From NCBI GenBank assembly GCA_964035545.1, contig OZ037766.1, positions 7,697,722 to 7,761,721 on the forward strand: 64,000 nucleotides of DNA, in the 5' to 3' direction. The notes under the pieces were generated by a model that was not told the DNA's origin, did no database searches, and was given only the letters and a program-made list of their open reading frames with translations. Both the position numbers and the translations under genes were made by a program. Origin of the DNA: Bugula neritina. Taxonomy: Eukaryota > Bryozoa > Gymnolaemata > Cheilostomatida > Bugulidae. Positions within the stretch are counted from its first letter, which is position 1. Every line of letters begins with the position of its first letter. Below, piece after piece: positions 49,090 through 59,700 of this stretch.

Positions 49090-52000
49090 CTACTGCTTAG
49101 AAACACGTCTACTCTTGACTGCATCAGCGTATGAAAAGATCGAGCAACGTGGTTGGGGTGCGTGATTAAGACTTTGTGCACCCGGCGGATGAATTTTGTT
49201 TCTACTTCCGCCGATACAAAAGTTGATATTTCCGTGGTGTTGACAACTCCCACATTTGCTCGATTCTTTTCTCGTACGGTTTTCCCCTAGACTTTCATGT
49301 GTGCCGCTTTTAACGCAGTCACATACGAAGTCTTTCAAGTATGCGGGGGGTTGCCTCGTACGCTGTCCCCTCTCTAGGGGGGGTGACACGCTTGCCGGTT
49401 CGTTAGTAGGGGCCTCTAATGGCGTCTCTACTTCACCGTCAGCAGTCACCTCTTCTTGTTCTCCGGATGGAGCCCCTCCCTCCGTGGGGGTTTGCACTTC
49501 CGGAACCGGCTCGGTTTCTGGAAGTGATGGAATCAGACTTGGCGGTGGCGGACACGCTTCTGTTGGTAGAAGCTGCCGCTCCTCTCTCACCAAGTTTTCT
49601 TCCCGCGGTATGACCACTTCGTATTCAGGTCCATGCCGCCGTCGCCCGCGCGTCGTTGTCTGCCTCCTGGGCTCTAACAACGGGGGGGCTTCTCCCACTC
49701 CGTCAGGGCTAGCCCAATACGGTTTCAAGCGAGACTCATTCTGGATAGACACCTGTCCTGAGCGCTCAATCTTGTACGTATGATTGGGCATAGCCTCGAC
49801 GACCACGTAGGGGCCTACGAACTTAGGCTTCAGCTTATCAGCCTGTCCGCGGCGCCTACGGTAATTGACCATCCACACCTTATCTCCCCTTTGATAGAGA
49901 GGTGGTTCATCGGAATCTTCGTGCCGCACCTTCCACTGCTGTTGGCGCAGTATATCGTGTGCGGCCTTCATCCGTTCCACTAGTTCACTGGCATACTCGT
50001 GGACTGAGTTATCTTGCTCTGGAACGTGATAGGTGAGATGGTCAGGGACACGAGTCTCTCTCCCGAGCATCAAGAGGTTTGGGGTCTCACCAGTACTGGT
50101 GTGTGGGGTGCTACGGTATGCACGCATGACTTGCGGCAACACCGTATCCCATTCCTCTTGACCTCGTCCAAGGAGGAGACTCCGGAGCGCATCACCTAGC
50201 ATCCGGTTGTTGCGCTCCACCACCCCGTTACCTTGAGGGTGGTAGGGGGTGGTCCTGCTCTGATTTACTCCCCAGAGGTGGCAAAGGTCGCTCATCAGTT
50301 GAGACTGGAATTGAGCGCCTTGATCAGAGTGTATCTGTTCGGGAAGCCCAAAATAACAGAATACATGTTGGTCTAGTGCCCTGGCCACTGTTGGGGCTGA
50401 TGCATCTGGGATAGCCAGAGCATCCGCCCACCTAGTAAAGTGGTCGGTTAGTACTAGGATCCAATTATTGCCTCTGGGGGTCATGGGCATGGGTCCGACC
50501 AGGTCTACAGCGACTACCTGCCAGGGCCTACCAGCATATAGCCTCCGCCGTCCTGCTTCACAAGGGGGGCGGCTATGCTTACTGGCCTGGCAGATCTCAC
50601 ACTGTTTGACTCTGAGCCGGACGTCACGCTCCATCTGCGGCCAATACCACCGGAGTCGTAATTTGGATATCACTCGCTTGACCCCTGCGTGGGCCTGCTT
50701 GTGAGTATCCCAAATCAACTCACGGCGGATGGCTGTGGGGCAGACTACCCTCTTCCTTCCCGGGTGTCTGCCGCTGGCAGCTAGAGAGATGGTTAGCAAC
50801 CCATCCTGCCCGATCCGCAGCGAGTCCCAACGCTGACAGTATAGCCGGAACTCGGCGCATCCCTGTCGTATGCGTTCCTCGCTGGGTCGTCGCCCTTCCT
50901 TTTTGGCCCGGTAGATGTCTGCCACGACTCCAGGCAGCTCTTCTTGGAGCTTCTTCAGCTCTCGAACATTACCGGCCAGTACAGGGTTGGCGCGGAGGTT
51001 TTGTACATCCTCCGGGGACTCGTCAACTCTTTGCCTGAGTTGACCTTGATCCCAGTCAAACGGTGCTCCGTGATGAGCCAGCGTCTCCAACTCACATCGT
51101 GGGGGACCTCCATCCCTCCTCTCGATGTTGAGACACTGTTTGCAACCTCCGTCAGGTCGGCGACTCAACCCATCCGCATTGTTGTGTCTCTTGCCCGGTC
51201 GGTGTTCGATCCGGTACGAGAATTCAGCTAAGATTTCGAGCCACCGGGCGACCTGACTAGAGGGCTCTGCTCTCCTGCACAACCAGATCAGCGAGGCATG
51301 ATCCGTACGCAGCCGGAACTTCCTGCCATATAGGTATGGTCTGAAGTGCTTCACTGACTTGATTACTGCCAGCAGCTCCTTGCGGGTAGTGCAGTAATTT
51401 CGTTCAGCGGGAGAGAGAGACTTGCTGTAGTAGGCTACTACTACCTCTCGGCCTTCCTGCACTTGTGACAGCACAGCGCCAACATTCTGGTCACTGGCGT
51501 CCGTGTCTAGGATGTACTCCAGAGTGGGGTCTGGGTAGGCCAAGATGGGCGCCGTTAGGAGGCAGCCCTTGAGGCGGTCGAACGCTTCTTGTTCGACTGG
51601 AGTCCACTGCCACGTCACTCCCTTTGCGGTAAGCCGGTTTAAAGGCTGGGCTATGCCCGCAAAGTCTGGTATGTATTGTCTGTAATACCCTACCAGCCCC
51701 AAGAAAGCCCGGAGTCCGGTCAAGTCTTGGGGGGTGACCCAGTCTTCTACTGCCCGTACCTTTTCGGGATCCGTTGCCACGCCGTTTCGACCGACAACGT
51801 GCCCCAGGTACTTGACCTCCGGCTGCAATAGAGCGCACTTGGAAGGTTTGAGCTTAAGACCGGCACCTCGGAGTCTCTCGAAAACCTCCTGCAGACGACT
51901 GACATGTGTCTCGAATTCTGGAGAGATTACGATGACATCATCGAGGTAGACCAGCAGTGTCTTCCAATGGAGTCCGCTAAGGACTTGTTCCATCAGCCTC

Positions 52001-53718
52001 TGGAAGGTGGCTGGGGCGGAGGTTAACCCGAAGGGCAGCACCTTCCACTTCCACAGACCGTCCCGTGTGATAAACGCCGCTTTCTCTTGGGCGTCGGGAC
52101 TCAGAGGAACCTGCCAATAGCCGCTTAGCAAGTCTAACGTACTGAAGTACTTGCTGCCGGCTAGGGCGTCCAATGACTCGTCAATACGAGGTAGAGGGTA
52201 GGCGTCCTGTATGGTTACGCTATTGAGTTTGCGGTAGTCCACACAGAACCGCCAACTGCCGTCTTTCTTCCGGACCAGTACGACTGGCGAGCTCCACGCA
52301 CTATGGGCGGGCTCTATCAGTCCCCGGTCCAGAAGATCCCGTACTTGTCGGCTAACCTCCTTCTCTTTCTCCGGCCCCAGCCTGCGTGTGGGCTGCCGGA
52401 CAGGGACTGTCCCTGCAGTCAGCGGTATTTCGTGTCTGACAATTCCAGTCAGTCCCACGTCATGCTCTCCGCTGCTGAACACATCACCGTAGTCGCGTAG
52501 TAACTTGGCCATAGCTTGGCGCTCTCTGTTACTCGCGCAGCCACCACTGGCTGTTTCGTATAACTCCCGGAGATGTGTTGGGACTGCCCCTCGTCCCTGA
52601 ATAGGGTGTCGAGGGAGTGCCTCTGTCGCATCACCCAGCGACGGGCCTACGTCTCCCTCTTGAACAGAGTGAAAACGGCCCAGCATCGACCCAGCCGGGA
52701 GCTTGATAGGCTCGGTAAAGGGGTTGACGCACTGCACTAAGATCTCCCCTTGCTCAGTCAGCTGATTCAGACTGCTGGCAAGTTGGATCTTTCCATGCGC
52801 GCCTTCAACCACCCCGAGTCCAGAGATCCGGCTACTATTCACCCTGCAGTGAATGGTAGCCCGGGAGCGGCCTGGTATGGTACGGTTGCGTACCACTTGC
52901 ACACCTCCCACTAAAAGGCAGCCGAACTTGTCGACGCAGGCGAGTTCCCGCCCGGACATCATCATTGCAGATCTGCTAAAATCTATGTGACATCCGTGCC
53001 GTTTAAGGAACGGCATCCCGAGGATAGCATCCTCTTTGAGCTGACTGACGATGAACGTCTCTTGGATCGTTTGATCGCGGACTCGTCCCGTCAGCTCAAT
53101 TATACCATAGAAGGGAAGGCACGACCCGTCAGCTAGGGTGCCGTATTCCCCTTCGTATGCTTCCATCTCGCCCCTGACCCTAGCACTGAGGGTGTCGAAG
53201 AGTTGGCGGCTTAAGAGGTTTGTGGTACAGCCCGAATCAATGAGAAAAGTAACAGCTTTGCCTTCCAGTTTACCGGGCAAGAAATAGCTGTTCCCATGGG
53301 GCTGCACCTGAACTCTCCCTTCAGGCCTTACTCTCGCAGGGAGTACCTCCCTCGCTTTGGGTCGCGAAGGAGGTCTCTTGGGGCGGTGATAGGTAGGCCT
53401 CGGGGGTGCCGAGGCTGAATTCTCAGCTACCTTTGTGTGCTCCCATCCAGATTCTTGGACTTGTAGCCCTGTGAATCTGTTGTGAAGGGGCATAGAAAAG
53501 GCAGCCGCGGGGCGAAGCCCTTTGCTGGTCCGTCGCGGCTGTTGCCACTGTTGGTTGCCAGTACGCGGTGCCCGTCTGGGTGACCTGCGTTTCTTCTTCC
53601 CTAGAGGTTTCGTCGGCCCGCGGAAGGTGGGAACATCTGCGGGCCGCGGTAGTTTAACCCCTGATTTAGGAAGGGACAATATCGGCGGAAATGTCCTTGA
53701 TTTCCGCACTCCCAGCAA
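49090..53718 (-). CDS. pol: Gypsy Pol polyprotein: protease, RT, RNase H, integrase
   Basis: The 1542-codon frame is intact. Domains: a basic linker; aspartic protease with FLIDSG (DSG at about 161-163); reverse transcriptase with LDLLSGYWQ and YLDD at about 591-594; RNase H with TDASD at about 739-743 and RTDHASL near 805; an integrase zinc site H1006, H1010, C1040, C1043; integrase core D1072, D1132 and E1168; and a GPY/F module with GPY at about 1302. A Pro/Glu-rich tail of about 200 residues ends the protein, without an obvious chromodomain. The frame overlaps gag by about 118 bp in the -1 register, so Gag-Pol should arise by -1 frameshifting. I see no classical X-XXY-YYZ slippery heptamer at the overlap. 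The first codon given is the first ATG-like codon of the open frame and is not a real start. Confidence 0.97.
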   Translation of the reverse strand: MLGVRKSRTFPPILSLPKSGVKLPRPADVPTFRGPTKPLGKKKRRSPRRAPRTGNQQWQQPRRTSKGLRPAAAFSMPLHNRFTGLQVQESGWEHTKVAENSASAPPRPTYHRPKRPPSRPKAREVLPARVRPEGRVQVQPHGNSYFLPGKLEGKAVTFLIDSGCTTNLLSRQLFDTLSARVRGEMEAYEGEYGTLADGSCLPFYGIIELTGRVRDQTIQETFIVSQLKEDAILGMPFLKRHGCHIDFSRSAMMMSGRELACVDKFGCLLVGGVQVVRNRTIPGRSRATIHCRVNSSRISGLGVVEGAHGKIQLASSLNQLTEQGEILVQCVNPFTEPIKLPAGSMLGRFHSVQEGDVGPSLGDATEALPRHPIQGRGAVPTHLRELYETASGGCASNRERQAMAKLLRDYGDVFSSGEHDVGLTGIVRHEIPLTAGTVPVRQPTRRLGPEKEKEVSRQVRDLLDRGLIEPAHSAWSSPVVLVRKKDGSWRFCVDYRKLNSVTIQDAYPLPRIDESLDALAGSKYFSTLDLLSGYWQVPLSPDAQEKAAFITRDGLWKWKVLPFGLTSAPATFQRLMEQVLSGLHWKTLLVYLDDVIVISPEFETHVSRLQEVFERLRGAGLKLKPSKCALLQPEVKYLGHVVGRNGVATDPEKVRAVEDWVTPQDLTGLRAFLGLVGYYRQYIPDFAGIAQPLNRLTAKGVTWQWTPVEQEAFDRLKGCLLTAPILAYPDPTLEYILDTDASDQNVGAVLSQVQEGREVVVAYYSKSLSPAERNYCTTRKELLAVIKSVKHFRPYLYGRKFRLRTDHASLIWLCRRAEPSSQVARWLEILAEFSYRIEHRPGKRHNNADGLSRRPDGGCKQCLNIERRDGGPPRCELETLAHHGAPFDWDQGQLRQRVDESPEDVQNLRANPVLAGNVRELKKLQEELPGVVADIYRAKKEGRRPSEERIRQGCAEFRLYCQRWDSLRIGQDGLLTISLAASGRHPGRKRVVCPTAIRRELIWDTHKQAHAGVKRVISKLRLRWYWPQMERDVRLRVKQCEICQASKHSRPPCEAGRRRLYAGRPWQVVAVDLVGPMPMTPRGNNWILVLTDHFTRWADALAIPDASAPTVARALDQHVFCYFGLPEQIHSDQGAQFQSQLMSDLCHLWGVNQSRTTPYHPQGNGVVERNNRMLGDALRSLLLGRGQEEWDTVLPQVMRAYRSTPHTSTGETPNLLMLGRETRVPDHLTYHVPEQDNSVHEYASELVERMKAAHDILRQQQWKVRHEDSDEPPLYQRGDKVWMVNYRRRRGQADKLKPKFVGPYVVVEAMPNHTYKIERSGQVSIQNESRLKPYWASPDGVGEAPPLLEPRRQTTTRGRRRHGPEYEVVIPREENLVREERQLLPTEACPPPPSLIPSLPETEPVPEVQTPTEGGAPSGEQEEVTADGEVETPLEAPTNEPASVSPPLERGQRTRQPPAYLKDFVCDCVKSGTHESLGENRTRKESSKCGSCQHHGNINFCIGGSRNKIHPPGAQSLNHAPQPRCSIFSYADAVKSRRVSKQ

Positions 53719-54560
53719 AAACTGACTGTTTCTCCCTGTGGCGGCGCCGATGGCCGCATGGGCTCAGGGGCGGTACTCACTGGGTTTTGCGGTGTCAGTG
53801 TTGCTATCAGCTTGGCTAGCATGTCCGTCAGTTGAGTGACTTTTGATGCCGTCGCCAACTGGGACACGGCAGCCGCGGCGGGGGTTTCCTCCCCTTGTCC
53901 CGCGGCCGTGTCTGCGCGGTCTATCTCCACTTGGCGGGAGCTTCCGCGACTTTTATGCATTTGGTTAGCTAGGAGGTAAGCTTCCCCCTCAGTCAGAGCA
54001 TCTTCAACGGTGGTGACTCCCCTAGCTAGAAACTGGTGGTGGAGACCCAGATCGTCGACAGATGCTATGAAAGCGTCGAGGGTGTACCTCTCGCGGTTGA
54101 CTGGGGGCAAGTCGCTGTACGCGATCTGTGCCAGCTTCATGACCACGGCGGCATGCTCCCGCAGCGGGGTGCGGGGATCACGCCGCAACCTCTGTAATCG
54201 GGCCCTGGCATCTGTAGCCGAGAGGCCAAAGCGGGCCCGCAGAGAAGCAAAGATATTATCAATGTCTACGCCCAGCCCATAGGGCTTGGCTTTGTCCATC
54301 AATGCCATTCTAAGCTTCAGCAGGGCCACCCTAGGGGGCCACTGAGCGACGTCCATTACGTCGCTAAACTCTTGAATAAATTGTTCCACCTCCTCTTCAC
54401 CCGTGAAGGTGGGCGCCTTTAACCTGTAGCGGTCTTCAGCTAGTTCTCGCGGAACCCTTCGCTCTTCTACTACATGGTTAACAGGCATTGTCTCTACAGC
54501 ATTGTCTCTACGCTCACCTTCGATTGCCGGTGGTTGAGTTTCAGCATTTTCAGTCTCCAT
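53601..54560 (-). CDS. gag: Gypsy Gag polyprotein
   Basis: The frame encodes 319 residues from an ATG 12 bases after the primer binding site. Residues about 46-200 form a helical retrotransposon gag/capsid domain (FTGEEEVEQFIQEF, then LREHAAVVMKLAQIAY). A single nucleocapsid zinc knuckle C-x2-C-x4-H-x4-C lies at about 282-295 (CWECGNQGHFRRYC). Gag forms the particle that packages element RNA. It ends inside the 5' part of the pol frame. Confidence 0.96.
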   Translation of the reverse strand: METENAETQPPAIEGERRDNAVETMPVNHVVEERRVPRELAEDRYRLKAPTFTGEEEVEQFIQEFSDVMDVAQWPPRVALLKLRMALMDKAKPYGLGVDIDNIFASLRARFGLSATDARARLQRLRRDPRTPLREHAAVVMKLAQIAYSDLPPVNRERYTLDAFIASVDDLGLHHQFLARGVTTVEDALTEGEAYLLANQMHKSRGSSRQVEIDRADTAAGQGEETPAAAAVSQLATASKVTQLTDMLAKLIATLTPQNPVSTAPEPMRPSAPPQGETVSFCWECGNQGHFRRYCPFLNQGLNYRGPQMFPPSAGRRNL

Positions 54561-54572
54561 CTTGGATGCACT

Positions 54573-54590
54573 ATCCCACCGCTGCCACCA
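54573..54590 (-). other. Primer binding site complementary to tRNA-Leu
   Basis: On the plus strand these 18 bases read ATCCCACCGCTGCCACCA, which is the 3' end of eukaryotic tRNA-Leu (AAG/TAG type) plus CCA. The site is one base from the 5' LTR. Leu priming is also used by the bivalve element Steamer. Confidence 0.92.
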
Positions 54591-54591
54591 C

Positions 54592-54897
54592 TGTTATATT
54601 TTTCAGATTTAGGGTTGATATGCTATCCAGAGAGTCTATTTATCTAGTATAGAACTACACCAGGCTAAGTCGAGTGAACGAGTATATTTTATACACAACT
54701 ATACATTACAAAAACACGATACATTATTTCCAACAAGTTACACATCTAATCTATTTCACACTCTAGCTTCGACTGAGTTAGCAGCGGGAAACTACAATTG
54801 CTGCTAACTATCAACTACGCTAATTGGCTATCCATTGTTCCGGGTCAATTACGCGACCCTACATGTTGTGCTGCTGGTAGTTCCACGAACCACCACA
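54592..54897 (-). repeat. 5' LTR of the gypsy element (306 bp)
   Basis: It is identical to 47394-47699 and followed by the ATAC target duplication at 54898-54901. It carries the element promoter by function, though no TATA box stands out clearly. Confidence 0.97.
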
Positions 54898-55330
54898 ATA
54901 CTTACAGTTGCAGTACATGTACTTAGTACTTTTAGTAATAAAAATATTGAAGATTGCTTCTGGTTATCAATTTCATTATGCACTAAATCTCATCATAATC
55001 ATAATGCTAATACTAGTAATAGTACTAGTAGTAGTAGTAATACTAATAGTAATGTGAATAGGTAAACTTTAAGTTAATCACTAATTACAATGTTAAACTT
55101 AATCATAATGTAGAACTAAATGTGGCCTAATTATAATGGTAGTGCTTTAAGTTTAAGCCTTTAAGTTGAACTTACGTCCTACTTTTTTATTTTTATTTGT
55201 AATTTTGTTGTTACATTAGTGATACTAATAACTAACAACACTACTATAAGCAGTGTTGTTAGTTATTAGTTATACTTATAGTAATGTTAATTGTTACAGT
55301 TATACCTATTAACATATAGTTGTACTTATA
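54898..55330. repeat. Degenerate array, right part, after the gypsy insertion
   Basis: It continues the motifs of 46945-47393 (ATAATCATAATGCTAATACT, AGTAGTAGTAATACTAATAG, ACTTATAGTAATGTT). Confidence 0.75.
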
Positions 55331-56797
55331 CTCAAATTATAGCCTATTTAAGTATTTAGTCTTACTCTTACAGCTGATTTGATTTAATTTTAATTTAATT
55401 TATTATGGTTTGCATTTTCTGTGTTACAATTTTTAGTTTCATTTTAATCTTCATTAATAATGTTTGTATGTAATTTACTATGTATGGTAATAAATTATGA
55501 AACGGAAATGATCAAGTTTCTTTTTAATGGCTGTCTTTTAGCCATTAGCATTTAGTTAAAATTGTTAAAAGTTTGTTGTTCCTGGGTAGGTCAAGTGTGC
55601 TGTTACTAATACTGGTCTTTAAGTGGATATTACTCATTATTATTATTAGACTACTTCTACACTAACATTTATTTAATCAGAAACTGGAACAATAAAAATA
55701 AAATAATTAACTGTAACTTGAAATTCTAGTTCTAAGTATTAGATTTAAGAATCATAATGTTATCAACATTTTTTTCATCAGATATTGTTACTCAGGTATT
55801 ACTTCTAGAACAATTAGGCTCTGATAGTTGTTTACTCGTTCATAGTATACTCAGTAAGCAGACATGGTAGCTGTGTCTATAGTTTTTTGCTGATAATAAG
55901 GCATAATATAATATTTGTGTGATAATTCAGCTGTAGTAGAACTGTACTGTAAAGGTTTTTAGTTTTTATTTGATTTTTTTAATTGAAACTCTTAAATATC
56001 TATTGAAATGGACATAAGACTATAAATTTGTATATTTCTGTGAGCACCTATGGAACTAAGAGAGTATAACTGTAGTTGTCAATATCATGGTTTCACTGTG
56101 TCTCATTCCTATAAAAATAGTTGAGATGACTGCATCGGCTTGTATTTTGTATGAGAAAAAGCAGCTATTTGTTTAATCTGAAAACTAGTGTTTTCCACGC
56201 TAACCATGCATGAATTTGAGCTTGTAGGCCTACGTTGAAATTGAACTAGTTTTGTTGGCTAATTTTATTAAAAGTTATACACCATTGCTATAGCTACTAT
56301 ATAGATATACTACAGTTAGTATAAGGGAAGTTGAGGTGATATAACCTTGCCCTTTGTGTAAGTGCTTCACCAGTACATTATATAATCGCACAAGAATAAA
56401 ATATTCTGCTAAAAGTGTAATGGTATTCATTTTCAGTAGTTTCAAGTTTTGTGTTTGCTAATAACGGGCTCTAAACTAATTCTCTTATTATACAGCTTAT
56501 GCAGTCAACCTTTCTTATTGGTTTTGCTCATATGTTATGTTTGTTATGTTTTTCTATGATTATAATTTTATCTTTGAAAAGTATAGTAACTTTGCATTCA
56601 TTTAAAAATGCACACCTAATAAATGTAAACACCAATAGAACCTGGTTTAGAGAGGAACATATGCATTTTGTCATCCAATATTGAATTTTACTTTTTTATT
56701 GATAAAATTTGAATTAGAAATCACATTTTTTATGTTATAAGTGTTTGGTAAGCTGGTAAGTGTTGAATCAGCTGACTTGTGTTCACACAGTTATTAA
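55331..56797. other. Upstream region of vangl, no gene recognised
   Basis: This is AT-rich DNA with no supported open frame. A CACACAG acceptor directly precedes the vangl ATG exon (near 56790), so a 5' UTR exon probably lies here or beyond, but I cannot place it. Confidence 0.4.
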
Positions 56798-59700
56798 ATG
56801 GATGGTACGGAGTCAGTCCGCTCTGGTAGAAGTGAGAGAAGTCATCGCAGTCATCATAGTCATCGACATCACCACAGTCAAGGCAGCAGAGCGGACTCGC
56901 ACACTGACTCGCATAGACACCACAGGAAGCATCATAGACACAGAAGCTCTCATCACGACTCCTCCCGTCTTCCTGATGAGAACAGATCTGTCTCTATACG
57001 ACTGCCTACATCAGAAGATACACAGCAACTGACCAAAAACGATCATGTGGGCATACAAATCCTCCCACAGGTTTGTTGTAACTTCTCATTGGTTATATCT
57101 CTGAAGCTAAAATTAACTTTTAGACTTTTTAAACGGCATTTTCCAGAGTTTAAGTTGGATTGTAAGCCTGTAGTTTATAGTAGTTGGTGGTTGGTGGATT
57201 GAAAATACAAACCCTAGCATGTCTAGTGACTAATAAAGTAAATAATGCATATTCTCATTGAGTAAGCATCGGTTTTTAGAGTATCCTAGATACTATTCAG
57301 GTATCAAAAGAAATCGATCAGCTAAAATATAGCCGTGCTATTCGAGTAGCATTGCCAGGTTGAATTTCACTCTTAGTGAAAGAAGCATTGATTTCTGCAC
57401 GGATATTGCAGTTATGAGTGAAAAGCTTGTATACATGATAAGATCATGGTTTTCTATGTCTTCATTCCATTGAAGATTAAATTAATAATATATCATTTAA
57501 TGAGCTAGTAGTTTCAGCATTTTCATGTTGTGTTGTCAGCTGGAGTGAAATATGCAAATTATGATATATATAAAGTAACATTATGCTAAGCCTAGGGCCA
57601 CACTGTGCGTATTTTCGCATGCGAAAATTAAAATCACGCGTAGCAAAGGTGTCCACTGTAGCGTCAGTGATGCGTGATAAATAAAGCTTTCATTTTTAAA
57701 TCGCACTCGCTTTCAATAAAACGCAATTTGCTGGAATATAGCACTAAATAGAGAAATTGGGTTCGCTGAATAGCTACCAGCCAATTAGGTGACGACGACA
57801 GAGACGTTTCGCACCTGCGTTGAAAATGCAGAGCGACAAGTGCGAAGGTTTTCTCAACGCGCACAGTGGACACCTTTGCTACTTGTGATTTCAATTTTCG
57901 CATGCGAAAATACGCGCCGTGTGGCCCTAGGCTAAAGGCGATGAAGCGTGTGCACTGATGTTTGCTGCTTGTAGGATGACCATTGGGCAGACAACACCAC
58001 AGCTGTCACTAGCGAGACCGGCTGGAGTGACATGGATGATGTCAAGATGACGACTAGTGAAGCTATGGAGAAGTCGGTTGGACTCAACTGTTCCCGACGC
58101 TATGCAGGCTCTGTGGTGACTGGCTTCATCGCCACCATAGCTTTCTTCTCGCCTATTGCAATGATTGTAATACCACACGTTGTGCCCAATATTGGACTCG
58201 CCGACCTTCACTGTAGGCCCGATTGCGAGGGTTACATCATCAGTCTGATTGTCAAATTGCTCATCCTACTTATTGGATCGTGGGCTTTGTTTGTTCGACG
58301 GCCTAAGGCTACAATGCCAAGGTCATTTGTGTTTAGAGTGGTCATAATTGTGTTGCTCTTTGTGCTCAGTTTCGCCTACTGGCTATTCTACGTCTTCAGA
58401 CTACTTAGTATACAGAGCGTGTCGACCGGCTTGGGCTCATCCGACTTCAAGACTGTCGTCCTCTTTGCCTCTAGTATGGTTGATTCACTCATATTCATCC
58501 ATTACGTGGCGATTATACTAGTAGAAATACGACAATTACAGACTATATATACTATCAAAATACTCAGATCTCCTGATGGTCAAAGTAGAACATACAGCAT
58601 TGGACAACTTAGTGTGCAAAGGGCTGCAGTTCTCTGCCTAGAGTGGTACTACAGGGACTTCCCTGTTTACAACCCGTACTTGGAGAATGCTATACATCGA
58701 AAGTCTAACAAAGTTAGCCAGGTGTGTTTTACTGAATGTCCATAAGAGCAGTGCTTTAGTATTTCAGTCGTCAGTACTTGGTAGTCAGTACTTCGCTAGT
58801 TAGTACTTTATTAGTTAGTACTTCAATACTCAGTGCTTTAGTAGTCAGTATTTTAGTAGTCACCACTTCAGTAGTCAGTATTGGATAAGTTAGTACTTCA
58901 CTAGTCACTACTTCAGTAGTCAGCACATAGACAGTAGTGCAGTTTAGCCACTAGACCCCCTCTATACTCATGCAGCTGTCAACCCTCACTGCTCGTTTAA
59001 ACTGAAAGCCTTATTGTTTGTCTAGCTCAGATGCAATGAATATAGTAATTTCATTAATTGAAACTCACAATGTGGATGTTATGAATGTTATTGTTTGTGT
59101 GCCTACTTGTTTGTCTACTTGAATACCAGTGACTGATAGAAGAAGATATACCACTGCCCCAATACAAATACTTCTCCATCAGCCTCTATCACACTACATT
59201 GTTGTTTGTAGTCCAACATGTCAGCAAACAAGTACAAGGTTTATGACGTTGACGGGCCTCTGGGTGGCCCTGCTGGTGGTGAATCCTTAGCTGAACAGAA
59301 ATCTAAAGCAATTTTTGCAGCTGCAGCTAGAAGACGGGATGCAGGACACAACGAAAGGTGTGGCCTTTTTAAACATGTGTGTTTGAGTAGCCCGTTGTTA
59401 TATCATGTGCAACTTTGGTTTTTACATCAGGTAAGGCACCAGAATTTTCGACTCTTTATGTAGAGTACATATCTATTTGTGTATTGAGAAAAATATATTT
59501 AGTATGCTATTACAGCCAAACTATACTCTAGAGTTAAACAAATTTTCCACAGGCTCTTCTTAGCCTGCAGGGCAGTCTGACGTGAGCAGCTAGAGTAGCT
59601 AATTTAGACCAGTGCAGCTCCAACTAACTTTACTCAATGTAGTCTTCTCAAATTTTGTTACCGGCTATGTGATTTTTAAAAGTACATTGCGCAGAACTTG

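Larger units (their letters stand above)
47394..54897 (-). mobile_element. Complete Ty3/gypsy LTR retrotransposon with an accessory ORF
   Basis: The 7.5-kb element reads on the minus strand. Order: 5' LTR (right), tRNA-Leu primer site, gag, pol in the -1 frame relative to gag, a third ORF, a purine-rich tract, then the 3' LTR. The LTRs are 306 bp, begin TG and end CA, and are identical as far as I can read. The target duplication is 4 bp, ATAC (47390-47393 and 54898-54901). All large frames are open, so the insertion is young and may be active. The interior is visibly more GC-rich than the surrounding genome. It splits a degenerate repeat array between the ankyrin gene and vangl. Confidence 0.97.

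Noticed and set aside
49256..49783. 175-residue plus-strand frame opposite gypsy pol
   Set aside because: It is the antisense shadow of the Pro/Glu-rich end of pol, with no independent motif. Similar plus-strand frames across 49256-54282 were dropped for the same reason.
56760..57032. 90-residue frame overlapping vangl exon 1
   Set aside because: It is an alternative frame of the Ser/His/Arg-rich vangl N-terminus; the frame starting at 56798 continues correctly into exon 2.
57664..57903. 79-residue minus-strand frame in vangl intron 1
   Set aside because: It lies wholly inside the Harbinger-like MITE and shows no protein motif.
58752..58930. CRISPR-like regular repeats
   Set aside because: Units are contiguous with no spacers and the genome is animal; it is a minisatellite.
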